Of a stretch of 64,000 bases of DNA, positions 22,466 through 30,077 are shown in pieces. The position numbers and the translations under genes are program-made. Every line of letters starts with the position of its first letter. Position 1 is the first letter of the stretch. This DNA is from QWHO01 sp021404945 (GTDB taxonomy: Bacteria > Vulcanimicrobiota > Xenobia > Xenobiales > QWHO01), in assembly GCA_963169765.1 (NCBI GenBank), contig CAUJEN010000162.1, forward strand, positions 33,398 to 97,397. The letters run 5' to 3'. The notes beneath the pieces were generated by a model. That model made no database searches and had not been told where the DNA came from. It saw only the letters and a list, made by a program, of their open reading frames with translations.

Positions 22466-22930
22466 TCAAAGACTCCTTCGCTGGCCTGCGGTGAGCGCCA
22501 GGATGGAGAAGAGATAGAAGATGATCCAGTGGCCCGAGAACCCACGCACGACCAGTCGCTGGCGATACTCGTACTCTTGCTCGGAGATCCCGCGAGGGGA
22601 GGACCCTCTTTGCCTGAGCACTCGACGGCCTTCCAACGTGGCCGGGCTTCCGTCCAGCGAATGCGCAAGGACGAACCCGAAATTCACGAACGCGTAGAGA
22701 AACGCCAACAAGAGCAGAGTCCTCGCGAGGGGTGACAACCAGCTCAGGTCCTTGCGCAGGCCGCGTCGGACCACCATCAAGACAGCGGGAAAGAAGACCA
22801 CGAAGACCCCCAGGTGCAGCACGAACCAGCCAGGCCACTCAGCGCTGGCTCCTCCGGGGAAAAACGTGCTCAGGTGAACGGCCAGACTGGCCAGCAGCCC
22901 CAGCCAGGCGAGCCAACCGAAGAGGATCAC
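22466..22930 (-). CDS. Four-helix membrane protein of unknown function
   Basis: 154 residues from a GTG. Hydrophobic segments at about 1-24, 35-55, 67-90 and 130-148 predict four membrane helices. A basic and Ser-rich loop between helices 3 and 4 (LEGRRVLRQRGSSPRG) is likely cytoplasmic, and the C-terminus ends QRRSL. No family is recognised. It sits 34 bp after the TolB-like gene and 28 bp before murB in the same direction, so a shared transcript is likely. Confidence 0.7.
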   Translation of the reverse strand: MILFGWLAWLGLLASLAVHLSTFFPGGASAEWPGWFVLHLGVFVVFFPAVLMVVRRGLRKDLSWLSPLARTLLLLAFLYAFVNFGFVLAHSLDGSPATLEGRRVLRQRGSSPRGISEQEYEYRQRLVVRGFSGHWIIFYLFSILALTAGQRRSL

Positions 22931-22964
22931 AGCTGGTTCTTCTGGCTTTGTGGCTCGAGATCAT

Positions 22965-23924
22965 CTATTGAGTCGAGAACTCGATGATCCCGTAGCCGTC
23001 GTCGCCGCCAGGCGGACGCGTAAGGTAGGCCAGCGCCTGGCCGTCGGGAGACCAGGAGGGTCGGAGCTCCTGCCCCGGAGCGTCGGTCAACCGCTTGAGA
23101 TCGGTGCCGTCGGAACGGATCAGGTAGAGGTCGATGTTGCCCGGATCGGCTGCCGTCTCGCCGGCGAAGGCGATCCATTTGCCATCGGGCGAGAAGACCG
23201 GGTCATACTGGTTGCCCGGCAGTGCCGCCAGCATACTGGTCTCGTCGCCGTAAGGATCGACGAGGTGGAGGTCAGAGCCGCCCCCCCAGTAGTGGCGCTC
23301 GAAGACGATCCTGTCCCCCTGAGGCGACCAGTGCGGGTTCATGTCGAAGGTCGGGATCTCGGGATCGAAGGTGATCTGTCGTGACTTGGCGCCGGTGGTG
23401 TCGGTGACCCAGAGGTGGGTGCCGTCTTCGCCAGCCGAGTGGGTCACGATCTCCTGCCCCTTGGGATCCCAGCAGTGGTCGGTCTCGAAGGTGCCGCCGG
23501 GGCTGACGGTGCGCTCGCGTCCTCCGCTGCCCTCGATGACGGTCAGGTGGTAGCCCCGCCCGTCATCGCCGCTTCCCGTGAAGGCGATCAGGGAGCCGTC
23601 CTGGCTGAATTCGGGCTTCCAGCCCAGGTTCTTGGAGATCTGCCTGGGCTCGCTACCGTCGGCTCTGGCCACGTAGAGGCCCCAGTCGGGCAGGTCCTGG
23701 CCGGGTCCGCGGCTGTAGGCGGCATAAGCGATCTTGCTGCCGTCGGGGCTGAAGGAGGGATTGGTCACCCAGGCGCCCTCGGGGCCGATGCGGCTCTCGG
23801 CGCTCTGGTCGTGGCGGTCCACGACCACCACTTCGCGCTCTCGTTCCAGGGCGACCTTGCTCGAGTCGGGCGACCAGGCGGGGCGCCCGGAGGTGCCCTG
23901 CACGGCGGTGGGGGTGATGGTCAT
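22965..23924 (-). CDS. TolB-like PD40 beta-propeller protein
   Basis: 319 residues from the ATG at 23924, which has GGAGG five bases upstream; the GTG at 23963 is less likely. At least five PD40 (WD40-like) blades are visible through the motif P.WSPDS.KVAL / FSPDG.KIAYAA / FSQDGSLIAFTG / WSPQGDRIVFER / FSPDGKWIAFAG / WSPDGQALAYLT, about 40-45 residues apart. There is no signal peptide, so unlike TolB it may be cytoplasmic, or its N-terminus is non-standard. Such propellers bind proteins or peptides. No catalytic domain is attached. Confidence 0.85.
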   Translation of the reverse strand: MTITPTAVQGTSGRPAWSPDSSKVALEREREVVVVDRHDQSAESRIGPEGAWVTNPSFSPDGSKIAYAAYSRGPGQDLPDWGLYVARADGSEPRQISKNLGWKPEFSQDGSLIAFTGSGDDGRGYHLTVIEGSGGRERTVSPGGTFETDHCWDPKGQEIVTHSAGEDGTHLWVTDTTGAKSRQITFDPEIPTFDMNPHWSPQGDRIVFERHYWGGGSDLHLVDPYGDETSMLAALPGNQYDPVFSPDGKWIAFAGETAADPGNIDLYLIRSDGTDLKRLTDAPGQELRPSWSPDGQALAYLTRPPGGDDGYGIIEFSTQ

Positions 23925-24044
23925 GGCTGCCTCCAGGTCATTCGTCCGGCTCAGAGTAGTCACCAGCGGTGGGGGTGGGGTGAGCGAATTGTTAACCTTG
24001 CGCAGGCGGCTTGTCGATCTGGCCGGTCTCCGGTCGAGAAAACC

Positions 24045-26471
24045 TCAAGACGCCGCTCGCAAGGACAGGCTCGAGTGCAAGACCCGGGCGGCCACCCGGT
24101 CGAGCATGCTGGCGTAGAGCTCGTGGGCCCCGCGCTCGTACTCGCGCAGCGGATCCTTCTCGCCGTAGGCCTGCATCCAGGCTCCGTCGCGCAGCTGCTC
24201 GAGCGAGGTCTGCTGGGTGGCCCATTCCTGGTCCAGGGCCTCGAGGGTGGCCGAGCGCACCACGTTGCCCAGCACTCCCGGGGGCAGGGCAGCCTGCTGG
24301 GCCGCCAGCGCCGTCTGCAACTGGCCGCGCAGCCAGCCCTTCAGGGCGGGCCCGTTCTCGAAGCTGGGCGCGGCCACGGGCTTTCCGCCCAGCAGATAGC
24401 TCAGCTCCTTCTGCAGCTGGGGTTGATTGACCGCAAGTCCCGTGCCGAAATGGCGCTGCTCGGCGTCCTGGCTCACCCGCTCCACCATCTTCTCCAGGTC
24501 GACCTCGGCGCCGGCGATAACCGCGTCGCGCTCGGCATAGACGGCCTGGCGCTGCAGGTTGACCACGCCGTCGTACTTCAGCAGGTGCTGGCGGCTCTCC
24601 AGATCGCGCCCCTCGGCCCGCGCCTGGGCGGCGGCCACGGCGGCCTGCACCTTCAGGCCGGTCAGGGGCAAGCTCCCCACCTCGGGCAGCTTCTCACCGT
24701 GCAGGCGGAACAGGTCGTCTTGCAGGCTCAAGAAGCATTGCGAGCGGCCCGGATCTCCCTGGCGCCCCGATCGTCCGATGAACTGCTCGTCGATGCGGCG
24801 AGCCTCGTGACGCTCGCTCAGGAGCACCGCCAGCCCACCCAGCTCGCGCACGCCCGGGCCGAGCTTGATGTCCACCCCGCGCCCGGCCATGTTGGTGGCG
24901 ATGGTGACCGCGCCCTTTTTGCCCGCCTCGGCGATGATGCCGGCCTCGCGCTCGGCGTTGAGCGCATTGAGCACCTGGTGGGGGATGCCCAGCCCGGTCA
25001 GGAGCTGGCTCAACTCCTGGGAGCGCTCGATGGAGCGACTGCCGATCAGGACCGGCTGACCGCTCTGGTGCAGCCGCTGCACTTCGGCCGCCAGTGCGGC
25101 GTCGCGCTGGGCCGAGGTGGCATAGAGCTGGTCCTGGTGGTCGACCCGGATGCGCGGCTTGTGGGTGGGCACCAGGCGCACCGGCAGCCCGAAGACCTCG
25201 CGGAACTCCTGGGCGGCGGAGGCGCCCGTGCCGGTCATGCCGCTCACCTTCGAGTAGAGCCGGAAGTAGTTGGGATAGGTGATGCCGGCCATGGTTTTCT
25301 GCTCGGGACCGATCTCCAGGCCTTCAGCGGCCTCGATGGCCTGGTGCAGGCCTTCGGCGAAGCGGTGACCAGGCTTGAGTCGTCCGGTGAACTCGTCCAC
25401 CAGCACCACCTCGCCCTGCTGGACCACGTAATGAGTGTTTTGCTGATAGAGAGCACGGGCCGTCACGGCCGACTGCAGGGCGCTGACCAGCGACTCGTGC
25501 TCGGGCTCGTAGAGGTTGGCGATGCCCAGTAGCTTGCTGGCCTTCTCGCTGCCGGCCTCGGTCAGCCAGGCCAGCTTGCGGGCCGGCTCGGTGCCGATGT
25601 CCTGGCCCGGCTTGAGGTGGCGCACCACCTCGGCCATCACCTTCGCCACCCGGTTGTCCTGGGGAATGCGGTCGGCGATAATCAGGGGCGTTCTGGCCTC
25701 GTCGAGCAGCAGGCTGTCGGCCTCGTCCACCAGGGCGAACACGCCCGACAGGTCACGCCCCACGCGCTCCTTGGCAGAGATGGCCAGGTTGTCGGTCAGG
25801 TATTGGAAGCCGAACTCGGAGGCGGTGCCGTAGGTGATGTCGGCCTGGTTGGCTGCCCGGCGCGCCTGCGGCTCCTGGTCGGGGACGATCACTCCCGTGG
25901 TCAGCCCCAGCTCGGCGAAGACCGGAGCGAGCTGGTCCCGGTCGCGCTGGGCCAGGTACTGGTTGGCGGTCACCACGTGCACGCCCTTGCCGGTCAGGGC
26001 GTGCAGGTAGGCGGGCAGAACGCCCATCAAGGTCTTGCCTTCGCCGGTTTTCATGTCCACGATGCAGCCCTGGTGGGCGTAGACGGCCCCCAGCACCTGC
26101 TCATCGAAGGCTGTCATCCCGGTCACGCGACGGGCCGCCTCGCGGGCGGCGGCGTAGGCCTCCACCTGCAGCTCGTCCAGGCTCTCGCCGGCGGCCAGAC
26201 GAGCCTTGAAGCCGGCCGTGAGAGCCTTCAGGTCGGCCTTCGTCAGGTCTTGCGCCTGCACTGCCGTTACGAGGCTCTGGGCCCTGCGCTCGGCTCGCGC
26301 CTCGCCGGTAACCTCGCGCCTGAGCGTGGTGGCGAAGCTCGTCAGGTGGTCACTCAGCGAGAGCGAGAAATCGGGCGCAGACGAAAGAGCCGTCGGCTCC
26401 GGCTCAGGGGAGGAAACGGCTCTGGGGATTCGGACCGGGGCGGGGGGAACCCGCAGGGCCGAGACCTGCAA
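24045..26471 (-). CDS. SecA paralogue with disordered N-terminal extension
   Basis: 808 residues from TTG 26471. All motor motifs are present: Walker A MKTGEGKT (140-147), the SecA-type DEAD box VDEADSLLLDEART (248-261), the substrate cross-linking domain start YEPEHES, the motif SGMTGTGAS, TIATNMAGRGVDIKL and GRSGRQGDPG. It differs from housekeeping SecA in a roughly 40-residue Pro/Ser-rich N-terminus, a shortened helical wing and the absence of the C-terminal Cys-rich zinc tail used for SecB binding. It should be an ATPase driving Sec export of a subset of proteins. It starts three bases after the stop of the His-rich protein gene, so that protein is its most likely partner or cargo. A regular secA is presumably elsewhere. 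Confidence 0.9.
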   Translation of the reverse strand: MQVSALRVPPAPVRIPRAVSSPEPEPTALSSAPDFSLSLSDHLTSFATTLRREVTGEARAERRAQSLVTAVQAQDLTKADLKALTAGFKARLAAGESLDELQVEAYAAAREAARRVTGMTAFDEQVLGAVYAHQGCIVDMKTGEGKTLMGVLPAYLHALTGKGVHVVTANQYLAQRDRDQLAPVFAELGLTTGVIVPDQEPQARRAANQADITYGTASEFGFQYLTDNLAISAKERVGRDLSGVFALVDEADSLLLDEARTPLIIADRIPQDNRVAKVMAEVVRHLKPGQDIGTEPARKLAWLTEAGSEKASKLLGIANLYEPEHESLVSALQSAVTARALYQQNTHYVVQQGEVVLVDEFTGRLKPGHRFAEGLHQAIEAAEGLEIGPEQKTMAGITYPNYFRLYSKVSGMTGTGASAAQEFREVFGLPVRLVPTHKPRIRVDHQDQLYATSAQRDAALAAEVQRLHQSGQPVLIGSRSIERSQELSQLLTGLGIPHQVLNALNAEREAGIIAEAGKKGAVTIATNMAGRGVDIKLGPGVRELGGLAVLLSERHEARRIDEQFIGRSGRQGDPGRSQCFLSLQDDLFRLHGEKLPEVGSLPLTGLKVQAAVAAAQARAEGRDLESRQHLLKYDGVVNLQRQAVYAERDAVIAGAEVDLEKMVERVSQDAEQRHFGTGLAVNQPQLQKELSYLLGGKPVAAPSFENGPALKGWLRGQLQTALAAQQAALPPGVLGNVVRSATLEALDQEWATQQTSLEQLRDGAWMQAYGEKDPLREYERGAHELYASMLDRVAARVLHSSLSLRAAS

Positions 26472-26474
26472 GGC

Positions 26475-27080
26475 TTACCAGCACACGCCCGAGTTGGAGT
26501 AGTAGTAGCCGCCGAAGGGCGTGACGCAGATGGCGTAGTGGCCGGTGTTGTCATTGACGTGGCCGTACTCGTCGAAGTGATGGTAGATGCCGTCGGCGCC
26601 GTAGCCGTAGTGATGCGGGCCGTGGTTGGCGTGGCCCATCGGGCTGTGATGGCGGTAGGAATTCATGTCGCCGCCGGGATATCCGGGGTTGGGGATGGGG
26701 ATCGGGATCGGGATGGGGATCGGGATCCACGGCCGGTTGGGGCGGTGATTGTGATGGCGGTGCGGGTTCTGGTAGGGCCGCACGTGGTTGTGGCCGCCGC
26801 CATGGGGGCGGTGATGGCCGCGATGCTGGGCCAGGGCCGGGGTGGCCAGGGCGGCGAAGGCGGCCAGGCCCACCAGGGCCATGGTGCCGTACCTGGCCAG
26901 GTTGGAGCCGGTGGCTGCGGCTGCCTCGGCGCTGACCTCGCTCGAGCTGCTCATGTCGGCGGCCCGGGCCTGAATGGTGGCTGTGTCGGGCAGCTGGGCC
27001 GGCTCGGCGGCCGGGGCGGAGCTGGCCGCGGGGCGGGCCGCGGACAAAGGTGTGGCAAAGCTGGTTGGCTGAATCTGCAT
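26475..27080 (-). CDS. Exported His-rich protein with extended signal peptide
   Basis: 201 residues. The first 62 residues are Ala/Ser/Pro-rich and unlike a normal n-region. A hydrophobic core at about 66-79 is preceded by Arg63 and ends with PALA-Q, a good signal-peptidase site after residue 84. The mature part is His/Tyr/Pro/Asn-rich, with a strict (Ile-Pro) run near 120-130, many HH, HG and GH pairs and a C-terminal CVTPFGGYYYSNSGVCW that could form a disulphide loop. Metal (Ni, Zn, Cu) binding is plausible from the His content. The long presequence recalls accessory-Sec substrates of Gram-positive bacteria. It lies directly upstream of the SecA paralogue. Confidence 0.82.
   Translation of the reverse strand: MQIQPTSFATPLSAARPAASSAPAAEPAQLPDTATIQARAADMSSSSEVSAEAAAATGSNLARYGTMALVGLAAFAALATPALAQHRGHHRPHGGGHNHVRPYQNPHRHHNHRPNRPWIPIPIPIPIPIPNPGYPGGDMNSYRHHSPMGHANHGPHHYGYGADGIYHHFDEYGHVNDNTGHYAICVTPFGGYYYSNSGVCW
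26685..26724 (+). other. G-run tract with quadruplex potential
   Basis: Six runs of three or four G separated by two or three bases (26685-26688, 26691-26694, 26697-26700, 26704-26706, 26710-26712, 26715-26718, plus 26722-26724) lie on the strand opposite the coding strand of the His-rich gene. They encode the Ile-Pro repeat. Confidence 0.6.
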
Positions 27081-27159
27081 GGTTTGGAAACCCCCAGAAA
27101 TGATTTGTTTGTTTCCGTCATCCTACTCCGAGCCGTGGGTTCACCTTCTGACCGGTTTG

Positions 27160-28893
27160 TTAACAACGGTACTGGCGGGTTACATCGTCGGTCGGGTCCA
27201 GGGCCTCGTCGAGCAGATCCGGGTCGATGAAGCGGATCTCGGGCCCGCCCTCGTGCATGCGCAGGGAGAGAAAGTCGCGCGGGCTTGGGGTTGGTCGGCC
27301 GGCCTTGCGCCACTGGCGGATGGCCAGGACGGCGGCTTCGCGCAGGTGAGCTCGGGCCAGCTCGCGCTCGTCTTCCTCCGGGAAGTGCTCGCGGCCCCAG
27401 TCCAGGGCGGCGTAGAGCTCGGGGAGACGGGCCGCGGTCGCCCGCAGGAGGGTCAGCCGTTCCGGCCCCGGGCGAGCCACCACCACCAGCCCCCGGGGCA
27501 AGAGGTCCTCGTCAGGATCGAGCACCTGCTTGTCGCCGTCACGCCGGGTGAGGAAGACCTGCGGCGGGTCCAGGGGAGGCCGGGCCGCCACCCCCAGCTC
27601 GCCCGGCAGGCCGGTCAGGAAGCGCCGGGCCAGGTAGCGATCAGGGGGGAGGCGCGGGGAGAGGCCTCGCTCGCCGGTCAGATGGCAGCCCTCGGTGGAG
27701 AAGTGGACCAGGGTCTGGTCCGGGAAGAAGGTATCCAGGACATCGGCCGCCGGGCCGGTCGGACGCAGCATCACCACGCTGCCGTCTTCCAGCTCACGGC
27801 CTCGCTCTTGACGTGTTTGGGTGACCGGCAGGTAGCCGGTCCGGACGTAAGTGGGCAGCACCTCTCCCAGCGAGGCCAGGCTACCGTCGGCCCGGCAAAG
27901 GACCGGGAGGTCCCAGAACTCGTGAGCCAGCTCGGTCCAGGGCCCCAGAGAAACGTTGCGGCCGGAGAGCTCGGTCGGGCCCAGGCGCCTCCTCAAGCGT
28001 CGGATCAGAGGCTCGAGGTGGGCGTGGTGGCTCGGCGCATTCTCGCGCATGAGGCCCAGGGCCAGGCGGTCAAGCTCGACGGCCACCCGGTCGATCAGCT
28101 CCTGCAGGGCCTGGTCGCGCACCAGGGTCGATTGGGAGAGCTCCTTGCGCAGGCCCTGAGCTTGCGTGATCACCACCGCTCCCGGGTACTCCAGACCGGT
28201 ATCCTCGAGCACGAAGCTGACCTGATTCAAGACGACCGTGAAGGTCGGCTGGCTGCGCGGCAGGCGGACCAGAGCCACCAGGGCCCTGATGTCCTCGAGA
28301 TATTGCTGGGCCTCGGCGTTGTGGGCCTGGATGGGCAGGCTGAGCGGGCGGCCATCCAGGAACACCTGGACCGGCCCCTGCGAGCAGCGCTCCTCCAGAA
28401 AGGCCACGATGCGCCTGTCGGGCCCGGTGAATCGCCGCCAGAGGGGCACTTTCTCGCGCACCACGATGCGGTTGCGGTCCTCGCTTTGACGGGGCTCGAT
28501 AGTCAGGCTGCTGCGGTCGAGCTGCAATCGCACCCGGCTCGACTCCACCTGCATCAGCAGAAGGTCGAGCCCGCGGCAGGCCGAGAGACCGATGGACAGC
28601 TCGCTCACGGCCGGCGGAGTGTGTCGATCGAAGGGGTCGAACAGGCCCAGCACGTCCTCCATCGTCAGTGGCCGGCCATCCCACTCCATGCGAAACAGGC
28701 CTGCCTCCAGGCTCAGGTCGATACGCTCGGCCCCGGTCAGGGTTGCTCCGGCAATCAGGTTGAGCACGAAGGCGCGGGGCTCGGCCAGCTGGTAGCGCTG
28801 CATCTTCTCCAGCGCTCTGGCCAGATCGAGCGTAAAGCGACCGGCCGAGTCCACCTTCCCCTCCGAGCGCAGCTCGCTCAGCAGCTTATCCAC
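27160..28893 (-). CDS. GHKL/Hsp90-like ATPase-fold protein, divergent
   Basis: 577 residues from GTG 28893, with GAGG six bases upstream. The N-terminal 150 residues resemble a degenerate GHKL fold: AFVLNLIAG at the N-box position, a DG in FRMEWDGRPLTMEDV at the G1 position and ELSIGLSACRGLD at the G2/lid position. Homologues that I recall in Myxococcota share the start pattern DKLLxELRxxGxVDSxGRFTLD. The rest is mixed alpha/beta and unrecognised. Key catalytic Glu and Asp of true GHKL ATPases are not clearly aligned, so activity is uncertain. The start overlaps the end of the dehydrogenase gene by 8 bases, so the two are co-transcribed. Confidence 0.6.
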   Translation of the reverse strand: MDKLLSELRSEGKVDSAGRFTLDLARALEKMQRYQLAEPRAFVLNLIAGATLTGAERIDLSLEAGLFRMEWDGRPLTMEDVLGLFDPFDRHTPPAVSELSIGLSACRGLDLLLMQVESSRVRLQLDRSSLTIEPRQSEDRNRIVVREKVPLWRRFTGPDRRIVAFLEERCSQGPVQVFLDGRPLSLPIQAHNAEAQQYLEDIRALVALVRLPRSQPTFTVVLNQVSFVLEDTGLEYPGAVVITQAQGLRKELSQSTLVRDQALQELIDRVAVELDRLALGLMRENAPSHHAHLEPLIRRLRRRLGPTELSGRNVSLGPWTELAHEFWDLPVLCRADGSLASLGEVLPTYVRTGYLPVTQTRQERGRELEDGSVVMLRPTGPAADVLDTFFPDQTLVHFSTEGCHLTGERGLSPRLPPDRYLARRFLTGLPGELGVAARPPLDPPQVFLTRRDGDKQVLDPDEDLLPRGLVVVARPGPERLTLLRATAARLPELYAALDWGREHFPEEDERELARAHLREAAVLAIRQWRKAGRPTPSPRDFLSLRMHEGGPEIRFIDPDLLDEALDPTDDVTRQYRC

Positions 28894-29872
28894 GCCAGAC
28901 CTCTGGGTTGACCATGTGCTCGGGCGGGCGGCCTTCCAACGCGTCGATCAGGTTTCTGGCAGCCAGGCTGGCCATCTTGCTGCGGGTGGCCTGGCTGGCG
29001 CTGGCGATGTGAGGAGCGAGCAATACGTTGGGCAGCTCGAGGAGCTCTTGGGGAACGTGAGGCTCGTGCTCGTAGACGTCCAGCGCTGCCCCCGCCAGCC
29101 GACCGGCCTGCAGAGCCCGGATCAGGGCCTGCTCGTCCACCACGCAGCCCCGGCTGGTGTTGATCAGGAAGGCGGTCGGCTTCATCAGCGAGAGCCGGCG
29201 CTCGTCCACCAGATGGTGGGTGGCGGGCGTCGAGGGGGGATGCAGGCTGACGAAGTCGGCTCGCTGGAAGAGCTCGTCCAGCTCCACCCACTGGGCGCTG
29301 CGCAGCAGGCCGAACTCCTCGGGATTCTCCAGCCGGCGGGACGGGGAATAAAGCAGAACGCGCATCTTGAAGCCGGCAGCCCGGCGGGCCACCGCCCAGC
29401 CGATGCGCCCTGAGCCCACCACGCCCAGCGTGGAGCCGGCCAGATCGGTGCCCAGCAGCATCAGCGGCCCCCAGGCCTCAAACTTGCCCTCCCGCACCAG
29501 CCGGTCGCCCTCCGCCACCCGGCGGGCCAGGGCCAGCATGAGGGCCCAGGTGAAGTCGGCCGTGGTCTCGGTCAGCACCCCGGGCGTGTTGGTGACCAGG
29601 ATGCCCCTGCGGGTGGCCTCCTTCACGTCCACGTTGTCGTGCCCCACGGCATGGTTGGAGATGACCCTCAGAGCCGGCCCGGCTGCCTCCATGGCCTCGG
29701 CGTCCATACGCTCGGTCAGAAGCGAGAGGATACCGGTGCAGCCGGCTACCGCCCGCAGCAGCTCGGAGCGGTCGGGCAGGCCTTCCGCTTCCGGCACGGT
29801 GTAGCTCAGGCCGGCTTGCTCGAGCAGCTCCAGGCCGGCGCGGGGGATCGGTCGGGTGACATGAACGCGCAT
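28886..29872 (-). CDS. D-2-hydroxyacid dehydrogenase (glyoxylate/hydroxypyruvate reductase type)
   Basis: 328 residues, normal for the family. The NAD(P) motif GSGRIG is at 153-158. Catalytic residues are visible: Arg241 in NTSRG, Glu270 in DVYEHEP and His288 in APHIASA. The substrate segment ISNHAVGHDNVDV (71-83) matches glyoxylate reductases and D-glycerate dehydrogenases better than D-lactate dehydrogenases. The sequence after the second strand (LLYSPSRR) suggests a preference for NADPH. It acts in the cytoplasm, in glyoxylate or hydroxypyruvate reduction. It overlaps the GHKL-like gene downstream by 8 bases. Confidence 0.92.
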   Translation of the reverse strand: MRVHVTRPIPRAGLELLEQAGLSYTVPEAEGLPDRSELLRAVAGCTGILSLLTERMDAEAMEAAGPALRVISNHAVGHDNVDVKEATRRGILVTNTPGVLTETTADFTWALMLALARRVAEGDRLVREGKFEAWGPLMLLGTDLAGSTLGVVGSGRIGWAVARRAAGFKMRVLLYSPSRRLENPEEFGLLRSAQWVELDELFQRADFVSLHPPSTPATHHLVDERRLSLMKPTAFLINTSRGCVVDEQALIRALQAGRLAGAALDVYEHEPHVPQELLELPNVLLAPHIASASQATRSKMASLAARNLIDALEGRPPEHMVNPEVWRG

Positions 29873-30077
29873 CGGGACGGGCTTCGAGTCCCTTCCTGGG
29901 GCACCTTCGGAGGACCAGCCGGATCAGCTCCGCGGGCGAGGTTTGGGAGGGGTGACTGGCCTTTGCTGGGAAGGGCCGACAGGAAGTGCGGTTTGTGAGC
30001 CAGCTCACTGCCGGATGTCTGTCGGCTGGCGTTCAATCGAGCCACCAAATCTGTCTGAGTAAGGTGACCCGTCCAAG

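Noticed and set aside
23415..25532. Long open frame opposite the TolB-like and SecA genes
   Set aside because: Both minus-strand genes have clear family motifs; the plus frame has none.
24045..27080. Complete accessory-Sec system
   Set aside because: Only the SecA paralogue and a candidate cargo are present; no SecY2, Asp or glycosyltransferase genes are in the window.
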